Source: Allomyces macrogynus ATCC 38327
Lineage: Eukaryota > Blastocladiomycota > Blastocladiomycetes > Blastocladiales > Blastocladiaceae
Assembly: GCA_000151295.1 (NCBI GenBank)
Contig: GG745350.1
Location: 110,088-174,087, forward strand
DNA length: 64,000 nt
Reading direction: 5' to 3'
In this document: positions 45,674 through 56,512 of the stretch, piece after piece
Layout of the letters: each line of letters starts with the position of its first letter
Numbering within the stretch: position 1 is the stretch's first letter
Program-made: the position numbers and the translations under genes
The notes under the pieces: model-generated
What the model was told of the DNA's origin: nothing
The model's input: only the letters and a program-made list of their open reading frames with translations
Database searches by the model: none

Positions 45674-47832
45674 TCAGCTCAAAATCGGCAAGAACTAGAA
45701 CCGGTGGAGAGAGAGTGAGACGTGAGCCAGTGCACAGCAATGTGATGAGAGGCTGCAGGACCAGCACGTACATTGCCCACAATCGCGAGCGGAATATCAA
45801 AAATGTCCTTTTTGATAGTGAAGCAGAACGTGCACGGGATCGCGTGGCCCGCGGGCGAGAGCAGCGTGCACGTCGTGAGCACCGACGACTGCGCATTATC
45901 GAACGCGATCGCGGCAAACATTTCCCAGTAGGCCACGGCCGACTCGTTTTCCATGAGCTAGACAAGTGGGGCGATTCGAAATCAGTCGAGTATCGGGGCA
46001 CCGCCAAGCAGGCAGGAAAAAAACCGCATACCTCGTAGATGTACGTCTTCTTGGAAAAGATCTGGTCCTTGGTCCACTGCGTCAAGAGACTAAACTCCTT
46101 GCCGACGAGCGCAATCTCGCCGGTGCGTCGCCACACGACGGTCGGCGTGCCCGAAAAGCTGATGAGCTTCTCGTACTCGAGCAACGTGCGCTGGAAACAC
46201 TTTTCCATGAAGACCAGGTCCTCTTCGGTCAGGTTCATGATGAGCGCAATAAACGACGGCCGGAACGCGAGCATCGCCTTGCAAATGCGCATAATGTCGT
46301 CCTTGCCCATTCTAAAAACGACGCCAATTCCACGCAATCAGTTCTTGAGCCCGACGCGAGGCGACAGAAGACACAGGAAACAAACGTACCGCGCCTTGAC
46401 ATAGCTCACGAGGTAATGAAACCCGTCCGTGTAATTATACGGCTGCGTGACCGCCGCGTACGCGGCCTGCGGCGAATACACGCGACGCACGGGCCCAATC
46501 GTCGGACTCGGGCCCAACAACTGCATCGCCTGCGACTGCCACGCGGCCATGCCCGGCTGCTGCCCGCCGGGCGCCGTCGGCTGCGCACCGGCCACTGCCG
46601 GCGACGCCTGTGCGACCGCCGCCATCGCCGCTTCCAGATTGTACGGCGCAGCGACCGCTTGCGCCTGCGGCTGGGCCGCAGACGTGGCGAGTGCCGCGGC
46701 ATCGGGCGGGATCATATCGGATAAGATGGCGAGTTCGAGGTTGACGGCCTCGGACGGGAAGCCGAACGGGAGGGACGCGGCGGGCATGGAGCCGGGTAGA
46801 GTGCCGGGCATCGCGCCGGGGTTGGTCGCTGCGAGTGCGGCGGCCGCGGCGGCGGCGGCTGCTGCGGCGGCAGCGGCATTCGGTTGTACGACGTTGATTG
46901 GGAGCGTCAGGAGCGGCTGCGTCGGGTCGAGCGCGATCGCCGGTTGGATACCGGCTTGTGCGGCGTCTGAGGAGGGTGGAGGAGGCGGGCGAGGGTCAGT
47001 GAGCGGACGGGGCGGTTCGCACGCACCAGCAAGCGGGGGCGGGGGAGCGTACTGGAAAAGACGTTGGGGTTGAGGACTAGTGGATCCGCAGCAGAGTCGT
47101 TAGTTTCCGGCCCCGTCCTGCTTCCAAGAACAAGAACAAACGCGGGTACGGGTACGTACGCTCCGTGGGCGTGTCTTGCAAGTACTTTGCCTTTTTGCGG
47201 ACGCCGTCGGTGCAGGTGGCCTCAAGCTTGCGCTTGACGCAGCGGCCGCACGGTCGGGCTAGAGTACGTCAGAAAGACGGGCATCGCGTCAGTTGAGTCT
47301 GGTGCTGGACCCGTGGCAGACGCAAGAGTCACCAGAAATGTACCGTCATCGCACGTCAAATGTGCCTTCTGGCAATGGTTGCAAGCGCGCACGGCCTATG
47401 TCGTCGTTCGCGTTGCACCGCGGCGTCACCGTCATGCACCGTGCCGCGCGGTCAGTCGTCCTGCGTGAACCCAGTCGAGTCAAACAAGAAGGACAGGACA
47501 GGCACCTTTTTCCGCTTTTGAGCGGGCGTCGTCTTGCCCGATGGCGGCGCCGACGAGGTCGGGGTCGCAGCGGCCGTCGAGGAGGCGGTTGCGGTGGCGG
47601 TTGCGGGCGTCGTCGCGGGCGCCGGCGCGGCAGACGCGGCAGGAGCAGCAGCGCTTGCGCTCGGCGGCTCGGTGGCCGGGACGGGCGGCGCAGCGCTGGG
47701 CGGGGCAGACGGTATTGGCGGCAGGGCCGAGTTGACGGGCATCGGGACGAGCGGTAGCGGCACGCCGGCGGGCGTGGTCGGGGCGGACGGCGGTGGCGCG
47801 GCGGCGGCGCCGTTGGCGTTGACGTTGGACAT
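45674..47832 (-). CDS. ERT1: Zn2Cys6-PAS transcription regulator (ERT1/AcuK type)
   Basis: Exons 47832..47506, 47395..47344, 47258..47160, 47076..47053, 46966..46390, 46311..46032, 45957..45772 and 45694..45674 encode 521 residues. The family regulates gluconeogenesis and respiratory carbon use in fungi. The binuclear cluster is [14 protein letters not shown] joined across an intron to [16 protein letters not shown], followed by [11 protein letters not shown], the ERT1/RDS2 signature. A Pro/Ala-rich N-terminus and an Ala-rich linker (13 consecutive Ala) surround it. The C-terminal PAS region reads [40 protein letters not shown] and [20 protein letters not shown], the usual end of the family. 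One internal exon is just 24 nt. Confidence 0.9.
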
Positions 47833-48012
47833 GATGGTGGGTAATTGGCGCTCGGTTCAGAGCGGCTTGACGAGCGACGGACACCAGGGCCCGTTGAACA
47901 TAGGTGGTCACGTCGGCGTGCGCCGGCGAGTTGTGCGGAGGACGTGGAGGAGCCGGTGCGTGCGCGGCAGCAAGTGGCGTGGCGGTGGGGTCGGGTCGTC
48001 GTTGTGGTCGCT

Positions 48013-48047
<35 letters not shown>

Positions 48048-48519
48048 AGCAGCCGTGTCGTCAGTCGGCCGGTCAGTTGGAGCAGGTGGACCCGAGCAGC
48101 CGGCTGGAGAAGGGACAAAAACGGTGCGCGAGCCGAGCCGCGACTTGCGCGACTCGCGACACGAAGCAGGAACCCGTCGCCGTCCCTGCCGCAGCGAAAA
48201 CGCCTCCGCAATTTATGACGGCCAATGATGTCGCCGCACCCTCTATTTGATGGCCATTCTGCTTTCCTTTCACCCTGCCTCCTGCTCCGCCCCTCGCGCT
48301 CGGTCGCACCATGCACCATGCCCGACGCCCTGCCACGATCGCTCGCGGTGCGGTGCCACTTGCATGCCAGCCAGCGCGCATGCGCATCGGCCGATACGCC
48401 AGCGTGCTTCTCCACCCGACCCATCGCCATCGTCGATGCCGCACGACGCGTCTCACGCCCAAGCGCAATCCATTTATATCGGCGCCGAAGGCGCGCGCGA
48501 CGCGTCCCTCCACGCCCCA
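47833..48519. other. ERT1 upstream region
   Basis: No gene supported. It includes an 11-unit GTC repeat at 48013-48046 in the probable promoter or 5' UTR. Confidence 0.5.
48013..48046 (+). repeat. (GTC)n trinucleotide tract
   Basis: About eleven perfect GTC units (GAC on the ERT1-sense strand), 180 bp before the ERT1 start codon. Similar codon-size repeats occur inside coding acidic tracts elsewhere (50285-50330). Confidence 0.85.
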
Positions 48520-50657
48520 TCACGATCCATTCACGCCTGCCCCGCCCAGTAGCAACGCGCGCTCGACCCACCCGCTCCCACCGCGCTGCGGCGCTGCGAC
48601 CCCATCCACGACAACGCGCGCCGTCTTCCCCACCTCGTCCTCGCTCGGCCACTCGACATGCACCTTGACCGCACCGCCCTGCCCGCCCTCCCCACCCTCC
48701 GCACCTTCCTCCTCATCCTCGCCATCACCCGCCGCTGCGCGACGGCGCACCCCCAACGCCTTGGCCTTCTCTCGTACCATCGCCCGGACCTCATCGGCCA
48801 CCTGGTACTGCACGAGCTGTGCGACCTGGGCCAGATCCCCGACAACCACATGCCTCCCCGAAGCCGGAATCCTCACCGTCATCTCCGCCGGCGGATGCAC
48901 GGCTAAATCCAATTCGGCCCCCGTCGCGGGCACTTCCACACGGACAACCAACCCTTCATCCGCGTCCCGCGCAGCAGGCACCCGGCGTGTCGCGACGCGG
49001 ACGGACGTACAGGGCATGATCGCGTGCGCCGTGAGTGCGACCGTATCGACGACCGCGCGCGACGCGAGCGTGAACTGCAGCCATTCGACGAATCGGGTGA
49101 GGGAAGTGCCGCGCGCGAGCACGTGTTCTTCGAGGGTAGGGGTCGTGGGCGGTGGGCCGAGGGAAATGGACACGCTGCCGTGCGCTCCGAGGGTCACGAC
49201 GAGAGACTTGCCGCGGTGCGAGACGTTTGGGACGGCGGCCGCGTCTTCGCAGAGCTGCGCGAAGAGGAGACGGTGGTAGTAGGTTTCTTGCGCGGCGCGG
49301 AGGTGCGCGTCGACCTTGGACTCGCCGGGGGTCGCAGGCGCAGGTGTAGGCGGGTCCGTCTTGCCCGCAACGGTTTCCTTGCTCGTGTCCGTCTCCGCGG
49401 CCGTCGTCGTCTCGCCACCACTAATCCAAGCGATCCGAATCCGCTGCGGATCACCCCCACCCGCGCCCAGAGTCACCTGCAATCCGTCAGCGACCGACAC
49501 CATCTCCTTATCCTTCCCGACCACCTGGTCACGAAGCACGCGCAACAGTTCCGCCCTCGGCGGCGCCGGTAACCTCTCCCTCGCCGCATGCGCGCACGCT
49601 GCCTCGACCTGATCATGCCGGTAATCCACGTACATCCCGCCACCAAACACGCGCGTCGGCCCCCTCGCATCGACGGCCAAGTCCGTTCGCAGACGCAACC
49701 GCCAGTTGCGGTCGCGCAGTGGGAGTGCTTCGTCGACAAAGAAGGCGTGTTCCGCGCGGAGCGATGCGCGTAAAGAGCGCGCGCCGCGACGGAGGAGGGC
49801 GGCGCCGGCGGACAGGTGCGAGCGTTTGGCCGCGGTTGCGAACGCGGTTTCGTCGAGCCGTGCGGCAGCGGGCATGCGCGGTTTCGGGAAGTGGATCGGG
49901 TGGACGACCTTGAACAGGTGCGCGTGCGCGGGTGGGACGCCGGGCGGGACGGTCGGGGATTCGAGGAGAAGGGTGACGAGTTCGCGCAGCGCCCAGATTT
50001 CGTGCGAGGCCATGCTAAGCGGTGCGAAAGCGTCAGCCGGGACTTGATGAGCAAAAAGACAGCAGAGAACGCGACGTACTCGAGGTGTTGGATCAGTTCC
50101 GCGCCCAGCCGCTCCATTTCCTCGGGCGATTTCGCGACCTGGTCGAGCGCGGGCACCGAGCTTGCGGCAACGCCCGTTGAGATGGCGGTCGTGGGCGCAC
50201 GGCTCGTGGCGACGCTCATGGCGTGGTCGTCGTCATCGTCGCTGTCGTCGTGATCGTGATCTTCCTGGTCCGTCTTGGCCGCACCGTTGGCCTCGTCCTC
50301 GTCGTCGTCGTCCTCGTCGTCTTCGTCGTGCGGCGCAAATTGCTGGAAATCGAGGTGTCGAATGCGCGCGATCAGGCGCTGTGTTGGGGTTTCCTTGCTG
50401 CACGCGGGTCTTCGTCAGTCGATGATCACTCCAGAGCAAGGACAGGTGCACGACAGCACGTACGGCGCGAGAACATGCGTCGCGTCGTTGTGAATGTCGA
50501 GCAGGTCGAGCGCGTGGTCGTGCAGCGAAGTCACGGTCACGGCACTGGCCTGCCGCTTGGCGGGTGGGACCGTGCTCGTGGTGGCGGTCGGCGCGGGCCG
50601 CTTGGCTGGCACGGCGGCAGACGGTTCAGCTGCCGGTCCTGATACTGGCGGGTCCAT
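48520..50657 (-). CDS. MED17: Probable Mediator subunit 17
   Basis: Exons 50657..50464, 50397..50080 and 50014..48520 give 668 residues, close to known MED17 lengths (about 650-690). MED17 is the core scaffold of the Mediator head that contacts RNA polymerase II. Similarity is by pattern: an early acidic stretch preceded by ETPTQRLIARIRHLDFQQF, then the helical HEIWALRELVTLLLESP (MED17 proteins have an EL..AL.EL..LLDLL helix). Next come paired helices with LRDRNWRLR and VDYRHDQVEAA, and a beta-rich C-terminal half. The acidic tract is encoded by a GTC/TCC repeat near 50285-50330 and may vary in length. No catalytic motif exists to confirm the call, so it is less sure than the others. It shares a 313-bp upstream region with the small plus-strand gene. 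Confidence 0.6.
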
Positions 50658-50970
50658 GGTTGCGGGTGGTCGTGCGTCGGTGCGCGCCGTCGTCGACGAT
50701 GTGATCGCTGATCGCGGTCGCCTACCCGCCAGCAACAGCCGAGCTGCACGACCCCGTGAGCAGCGCTGACCGCGTCGCTCATCCCTCCGTCGCCATCGTC
50801 GTCGTCGACCCGACCCATTGACGCCATTTAACTTTGGACCGTGCCCAGCTTGGCGGCGGGCTCACACTCGTCGCACTCCACACGCGGTGGCCCGCGGGCA
50901 CCATCCACCCTGGAACCCGCCATCGACACTGTGCTCACGCGCGCGACGCGGTGCGAGCACCTCCACCACC
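50658..50970. promoter_or_regulatory. Shared upstream region of MED17 and a small membrane protein
   Basis: A 313-bp gap between two divergent start codons. No TATA box or repeated element stands out. The bidirectional promoter role is inferred from position. Confidence 0.4.
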
Positions 50971-51188
50971 ATGAACGAGCCCGACCGTTTTGTCCTGTTT
51001 TTGGTGCGCGTCGCCATGCTCAACTTGCTGCAACCCTTGCCCACGCTCATCATGAATCGACCCCACCTTGCCCCCAGTTCTTCAACCTCGCCGTGCTCGC
51101 GTGCGCCGCGGCCGCCGTCACCGCGCGCCGGCGCAAGCTGCAACAAGAGGCCTACGAGCGCATCTCCACGCGCATCAACATTGTCTAA
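50971..51188 (+). CDS. 47-residue single-pass membrane protein
   Basis: Exons 50971..51003 and 51078..51188, donor GTGCGC, acceptor CAG. The product begins MNEPDRFVLFLFFNLAVLAC, has one hydrophobic helix continuing through AAAAVTARRRK, and ends LQQEAYERISTRINIV. Arg/Lys just after the helix suggest the C-terminus faces the cytosol or matrix. Small tail-anchored or assembly proteins of the ER or mitochondria have this shape. No specific family was recognised. Too short for routine gene finders; support comes from the clean splice pair and the fit of both halves. Confidence 0.55.
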
Positions 51189-51740
51189 ACCCAACCTGCC
51201 AACCAACGTCAACATGAACAACGGTTTTATTTGATTTATTATCCCATGGTCGGCCCGGCATCATGACCAGGCGAAGCGACGGTAACGCCGACGCACAGTT
51301 GGCTTTATGCACCGAGCAGGTCTTTTCGTCGAGGGGGCGCACACTTCATCCACTCATTCCAAAAGGTTTCCTCCGTCCCATCCATTTCCCTTCGCCAAGC
51401 GAGAATGTTTGCGACCAAAAATCAGGCGCAACAAGCGGATGCTGCAACGCTGCAGGTGCTGCAAGAGCCGCGTCAGCGCCCGTCGAAACGAACGAAGCGG
51501 GGACCCTGTCGTTGACTGAGTCGGCCTGGCCGCGCCCCCTTCGCTGTACCGACCGTATAAAGCGGCCGTTGGACCCGTCGCGCGCGAGTCTACGCTCCCT
51601 GCGTGCTCTCCTTGCTGCAACCAACTCGACTTCCTTGCTCGACGCGACCCGGACACCCGCGGTCGCCTTTCTCGCTCCCGATCTCTCCCACAGGCGCACC
51701 TAGTCCGCCCGTGTCGAGGTCTTCGTCCACCCCATCAATC
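51189..51740. other. Promoter side of the EBP1-like gene
   Basis: No gene seen. A pyrimidine-rich stretch precedes the start at 51741. Confidence 0.45.
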
Positions 51741-53241
51741 ATGACCGTCGTTTCCAGCGCGCGCGCGCGCTCCGTGTCCCCCGCGGCCATCAACCGCACG
51801 GCGCTCGCCGACCAGCTGTCGGCGATGACGCTCAACAACAACTTGTCGGACCCAACGGTCATGGCCAAGTACCGGCTCGCGGGGCGATATCTGCAATGAT
51901 AGTACAGCCTGCGCATCGGGTGTTCTCGACATCTCAGACGTGTCGCTGACCGGGTCGTTGACGTGGCCGATGATAGGCGTCATGCGCGAGCTGCTCTCCT
52001 TTCATCAAGCCCGGCATGCCGCCGCCGACCTGTGCAAGATCGGCGACGACCTCGTCGCCTCCAAGTGCGCGGGCGCCGGGTACAAGTCCGTCAAGAAGGG
52101 TCTTGCCCTGCCCACCTGCATCAACATCAACAACACCGTGCAGCACTACGCGCCACGCGCGCCGACGGGCAGCGACGACGACGCGACGACGACGGCACCA
52201 CTCACGGTCCTCAAGGACGGCGACCTCGTGAAAGTCGAGCTTGGCGTGCACATTGACGGGTACGCGTGCATCACGGGCCACACGACGGTTCTCTCCACCG
52301 ACCCGGAAACGCCGACCACGGGCCCGATGGCCGACGCCATTACCGCGGCGCACTTTGCGGCTGAGACTGCATGGCGCATGATTCGGCCCGGTCAGTCGTC
52401 GACGGCGGTCGTCGACACGATTCGCAAAATCGCGTTGGCGTACGGGTGCGCGCCCGTGCGGGGCACGTTTTCGGCACGGATCCACCGAGGGTTGCCGGGG
52501 GACGAGAACGGCGCACACCGGCTGTTCAATGCCCCCGCGGACCCGGACCCGGACGCCGACCCGGTGGTTGTCGAGGACGCGCCCGAGCAAGCCGATCCGA
52601 GTGCAGCATTTGAGTTTAGCGTGAACGAGGTTTACGATATTGCGATTTACCTGTCGACGACGACGCACGCGACGTCCGCCGCGGTCCTTGTCGCCGACCC
52701 GGCGACGGTCGGTGCGCCGGTCCGCGACATTGCCGAGCCCACGCTGTACACGCGCAACGCGCACGGCCGGTACCAGCTGCGCATGGCGTCATCGCGCAAG
52801 TTGCTCGCGCACGTGGCCGACCAGTACCCGGTGAACATGGCAGCACTCGACACGTCTATGCGGTTCGGGCTCAAGGAGTGTGCCAACCACGGTTTGCTGA
52901 TCCCGCGCGCCGTGACCGCCACGGCCGATGGGACGGTCGTCGCGGCGTTCCGGTTCACGGTGCTGTTGCTGCCGAGCGGGCAAGTGTTGCGGCTGTCGCT
53001 GCCGCACCAACAGCTGCCGTTTGTCGAGTCGCGGCACGAGTTGCCCGCGGATTTGGCGGAACTGTTGGCGATTGACCCGGACCATGCCCTGCACGTGCGC
53101 CCCGTCCCGGGGGCGTTGCCGGATGGGGTGCCCGGGGACCAGGTGGAGGGTGGTGGCGCGCGCCGGCGGTCGCGGTCGCGGAAGCGGAACAAGTCGCGCG
53201 GCGCGTCGGTCGAGGCCCGCGTCGAACACGTTGAGATTTAA
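51741..53241 (+). CDS. EBP1/PA2G4-like protein (M24 aminopeptidase fold), frame disturbed in exon 1
   Basis: PA2G4/EBP1 proteins have a methionine-aminopeptidase fold without activity, bind the ribosomal tunnel exit and affect growth and ribosome assembly. Exon 1 (51741..51901) reads TLNNNLSDPTVMAKYRLAG, then stops unless one G of the run at 51880-51883 is discounted. With that G removed, GDICND follows and joins across a GTACAG donor to VMRELLSF in exon 2 (51977..53241). That would give about 474 residues. Exon 2 is open: DLCKIGDDLVAS, KGLALPTCININNTVQHYAP, LKDGDLVKVELGVHIDGYAC, FEFSVNEVYDIAIYLST, and a basic tail (RRRSRSRKRNKSRG) like that of EBP1. The metal ligands of true peptidases are not conserved, as in EBP1. 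Either a one-base sequence error or recent inactivation. Confidence 0.75.
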
Positions 53242-53910
53242 AGGTGCCTCTGAACGAGAAGCACGGTGGGCGATGCCCGTTTGTGCGCATGTAGAAACGA
53301 GAACGAATATGTTGGAGATATCAATTTGTGGATTTGCTTGTTGTTTGCGCGGATGCTGCTGGCGTGATTGATCTTTTGTTGTTCTCTTTCGTTGTAACCA
53401 TTTTGCCCTGGATCAATTCACTCCACCCCGTCCCCTTCTTTCCCCGACCAAGATGGAACCGTGCTGATGCTGAAAATGTATTCCAAGAGGAAACAGTAAC
53501 AATGATGATTTGTTTTGTCCTTACCAGCTGACCCATCTCCATGGACCATCCATCGCCTTGACAAACGACACCGGTCCTGTTCTGACGGAGGACTTTTGGT
53601 TCTGACAAGCTCTAATCAGCACTCTTTGCGCGAAATGGAGCTGCGACGATCGTAACTATCTACGTCATTTATCAATGTCGCCAAGCAGGGGAGGAGTAGG
53701 GGAGGAGTGAGAAGAGCAACCAAGTGTTGTCGGCGTTAATGTGATTGCCCTGACTCGGAAACGTCGGATCCTCGTTTACACTCGTGGTCAGACAGCTTGC
53801 CATGTCGCGCGCCAGTCGCCGATCGAGTACGATGCGCCAATACCTAGAATGACACGCTTTATCGAAGTTCTAAGCAAGCGCACAAGCTTTTACGACCCAT
53901 CAGCAACATC
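53242..53910. other. Gene-free stretch before the thioesterase array
   Basis: Somewhat AT-richer sequence with no supported frame. A short GGGGAGGAGTA-type duplication lies near 53688-53710. Confidence 0.45.
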
Positions 53911-54650
53911 ATGGCACCAAACAACAAGGGCGTAAAGCCAACGACGACACCGACCGCGCCGCTGCCAGAGCGGTTCGAGATCTAGCAAAACTGTCGGTCG
54001 TGGGTCGTGCCGTTCTTTGAGCACGGGTTCCACGGACGCGTATTTGACAAGGTGTCACAAATTGCGGCCGCATACGTACGAGCAAGCAAGGCAAAGATCT
54101 GATATGCGCGCGCCAACGGAAATAGTTCGCATTTATCCGGTTCAACAAGGAACAGCAGATGCTCATCGTGGAAATGGAGGTCGAGGAGCGGCACGCGGTA
54201 GGTTTTCGAGCTCGAATGCGTGGCGAAGCTCCCGGCACGATACATTCTCTGACGTGCAGCATGGGCCGGGCAAATAGAACGCGTTCCAAATCGTGCATGG
54301 CGGCGTGCTCGCCTCACTCATTGACGTTGTGAGCAGCTTTGTCGTGTTCGAGTCCGGTACGTTTGCGCACATGTTCTCCACACTCTCAGCACTCAACGGA
54401 ACGGTACTCGCGTGTTGCAGGCCACCCGACATCCGGCGTTTCGGCGGACCTCTCGACCAGCTACCTCAAGTCGGTCGGGATTGGCGCCGTCCTCGAAGTG
54501 CGCAGTTACTGCGAGCGTGATGGCAAGAACCTCGCGTTTACGCGCACGGATATCTTTGACAAGAACACGGGTGATTTGTTGGCGTCGGGCCGGCATACCA
54601 AGTTTTGTGGTGGCGATTATGCAAACATGACGGTCAACCCCAAGTTGTGA
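53911..54650 (+). pseudogene. Hotdog thioesterase, array copy 1, with nonsense codon
   Basis: Same exon plan as the two intact copies downstream: 53911..54051, 54126..54197, 54278..54356, 54421..54650. The first exon reads through PLPERFEI and then has TAG at 53983-53985, where copy 2 has CTT, followed directly by the conserved QNCRSWVVPFFEHGF. The rest is open and well conserved: FAFIRFNKEQQMLIVEMEVE, IVHGGVLASLIDVVSS, HPTSGVSADLSTSYLKS, KNLAFTRTDIFDKNTG, SGRHTKFCGG. The single stop is the only defect seen, so inactivation is recent, or the stop is read through or mis-sequenced. Confidence 0.8.
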
Positions 54651-55209
54651 GAGTTGATATGTTGTGGCTGCAGTTTCAATGCGTTGCTCTCTACTCGGCG
54701 CGCTTCGATCGGGCCGAGGACGCGTGTGTGAGCCGCGGGATCATGTTGCGTCCATCCATGAATAGAAACAGTTAGTGGCAGCAAAATGACCATGGAAAGC
54801 AAAAAATTGTATTTTCGGCTCGACATTGCTGACTTGGAGCCTCCCAGTCTGGCCACGGTTTGGCGGCTCGCGTCCTGAGAAAATCTTGTCGACGACCACA
54901 GAGCAGCAGTCGGTCTGATCAGCACAGCTCATTCGAAATTAGACGAAATGGAGCATCGGCCAATACTTTGAGTACGGCCGTGGCTACGCAGGCCGTAAAT
55001 ACGTGGAGTAAAGCGTGCAAGACAACCACAGCGTGAATTGTCGGCTCTCGGAACCGCCAGACCTCGCTGCGCCGACTGCTGGCCAAGGCCGCAGAACGTC
55101 AAGACGCCCCGCTCGACCAGCCGCGCACGCGTCTACATCGAGCACGACACGACTCTCTCCAGTCCGGTCCAAGCAAGCGCACAACTCTCCACGATCGATC
55201 AGCAACACC
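54651..55209. other. Spacer between array copies 1 and 2
   Basis: No intact gene. Around 54950-55010 the text WSIGQYFEYGRGYAGRKYVE is vaguely like the first-exon end of the thioesterases and might be a remnant of a fourth copy; this is weak. Confidence 0.35.
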
Positions 55210-55924
55210 ATGGCACCCAACGACAAGAGAAAGACGGAGGCGCCGGTCGCACCGCTGTCAGCGCGGTTCGAGATCCTTCAAAACTGCCGGTCGTGGGTCG
55301 AGCCGCACTTTGCGCACGGGTTCAACGGGCACAACTTTGACAAGGTCCATAGCCGCGAAGAAGGCTATCGGCTCAACATCAGTTCGGACTGACCACGGCG
55401 CCATTCGGAACTAGCTCGCGTTCACGCGGTTTGACAAGGACCAGGGCGTGCTTGTTGCCGAAATAGAAGTCGAGGAGCGACACGCAGTACCGTTTTTTTC
55501 GTGCTCGACAGCGTGCGCATGGTCTCCCTGCTGATGCGTTCGATTGCGACCAATAGAACGCGTACGGGAATGTGCACGGCGGCGTGCTCGCCACGCTCAT
55601 CGATATCGTGAGCAGCTTTGCGGTGATCGAGTCTGGTCCGTCCGCCCGCCCTCCCCTTCCCTTTCTCTCCCCGTTGACGCGGATCCGTCCATAGGCCACC
55701 CGACCTCGGGCGTCTCGGCGGACCTGTCGACGAGTTTCCTCAAGTCGGTCGGCGTCGGTGCTATCCTCGAAGTGCGCAGCTACTGCGAGCGCGTCGGCAA
55801 GAATTTGGCGTACACGCGCACGGACATCTTTGACAAGAAGACGGGCGCTTTGCTGGCGTCGGGCCGGCATACCAAGTTCTGTGGTGGCGATCATAAGATG
55901 GCCGCGCTTGGATCGAAATTGTGA
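55210..55924 (+). CDS. Hotdog-fold acyl-CoA thioesterase, array copy 2
   Basis: Exons 55210..55344, 55415..55486, 55557..55635 and 55695..55924 encode 171 residues. The fold and motif order match the PaaI/ACOT13 group, which hydrolyses acyl-CoA to free acid and CoA. The hotdog helix starts NVHGGVLATLIDIVSSFAVI (HGG followed by the catalytic Asp region). The beta sheet strands are GHPTSGVSADLSTSFLK, AILEVRSYCERVGKNLAYTR and DIFDKKTGALLASGRHTKFC. No mitochondrial presequence is evident. All junctions keep frame; donors GTCCAT, GTACCG and GTCCGT. The substrate is unknown. It lies in the same orientation as its two relatives, so unequal crossing-over is the likely origin. Confidence 0.88.
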
Positions 55925-56512
55925 GAAGTTTCGTTTCTGGAAGCAGTCTCTTGCGGGGGTGTTGACGGCAAGGTCGGGCGCGAAGCCAAAAGAACAGCGG
56001 AAATGGACAATTAGCGCGGCCAGAAACAAACCGTCTCAATGGAGCAACTGGGAATGCGACGATGCATTTGAACCGCTCGTGTGCTGTTGGTTCCTGATGG
56101 TTCCTGCTGCTGACGATGCGGTGGGTTCATGCATGTCTTGCCCGCACAGCTGTTGCAATCTTGTGCATTCATCCCCTCCACCATCTGATTCAAGATTGAA
56201 CCGTGTCGACAAAATGACGATGTTTGATGCACGTCCGACATGAACTCGCCCTTCGTTGTTGCTCTGGGTTTGGCCAGAACAAGGGTATGTGCGAAGCAAA
56301 CGGCGCCTTTGGCATCCCTCAACGCACCTGATGTGATTCTTCCGGGACTCGGAAACGCCGGCCCAGCGCGTCGGCAACCAAAGAGCCGCCTCGACGTCCC
56401 TGTCGCAGCCCAAGACGATCGACGACAACACCACAATGCCGAGACGCGCGCTCTCCCTGTCACCCGCCCAAGTCGAGATTGAGCTCACTCTTGCATCCCA
56501 ACCAATCAAACC
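55925..56512. other. Spacer between array copies 2 and 3
   Basis: No gene supported. Minus-strand frames here are shadows. It should hold the promoter of copy 3. Confidence 0.45.

Noticed and set aside
47480..48652. Minus-strand frame of 390 codons upstream of and overlapping ERT1
   Set aside because: Arg-rich, overlaps the first ERT1 exon in another phase and the GTC repeat; no family.
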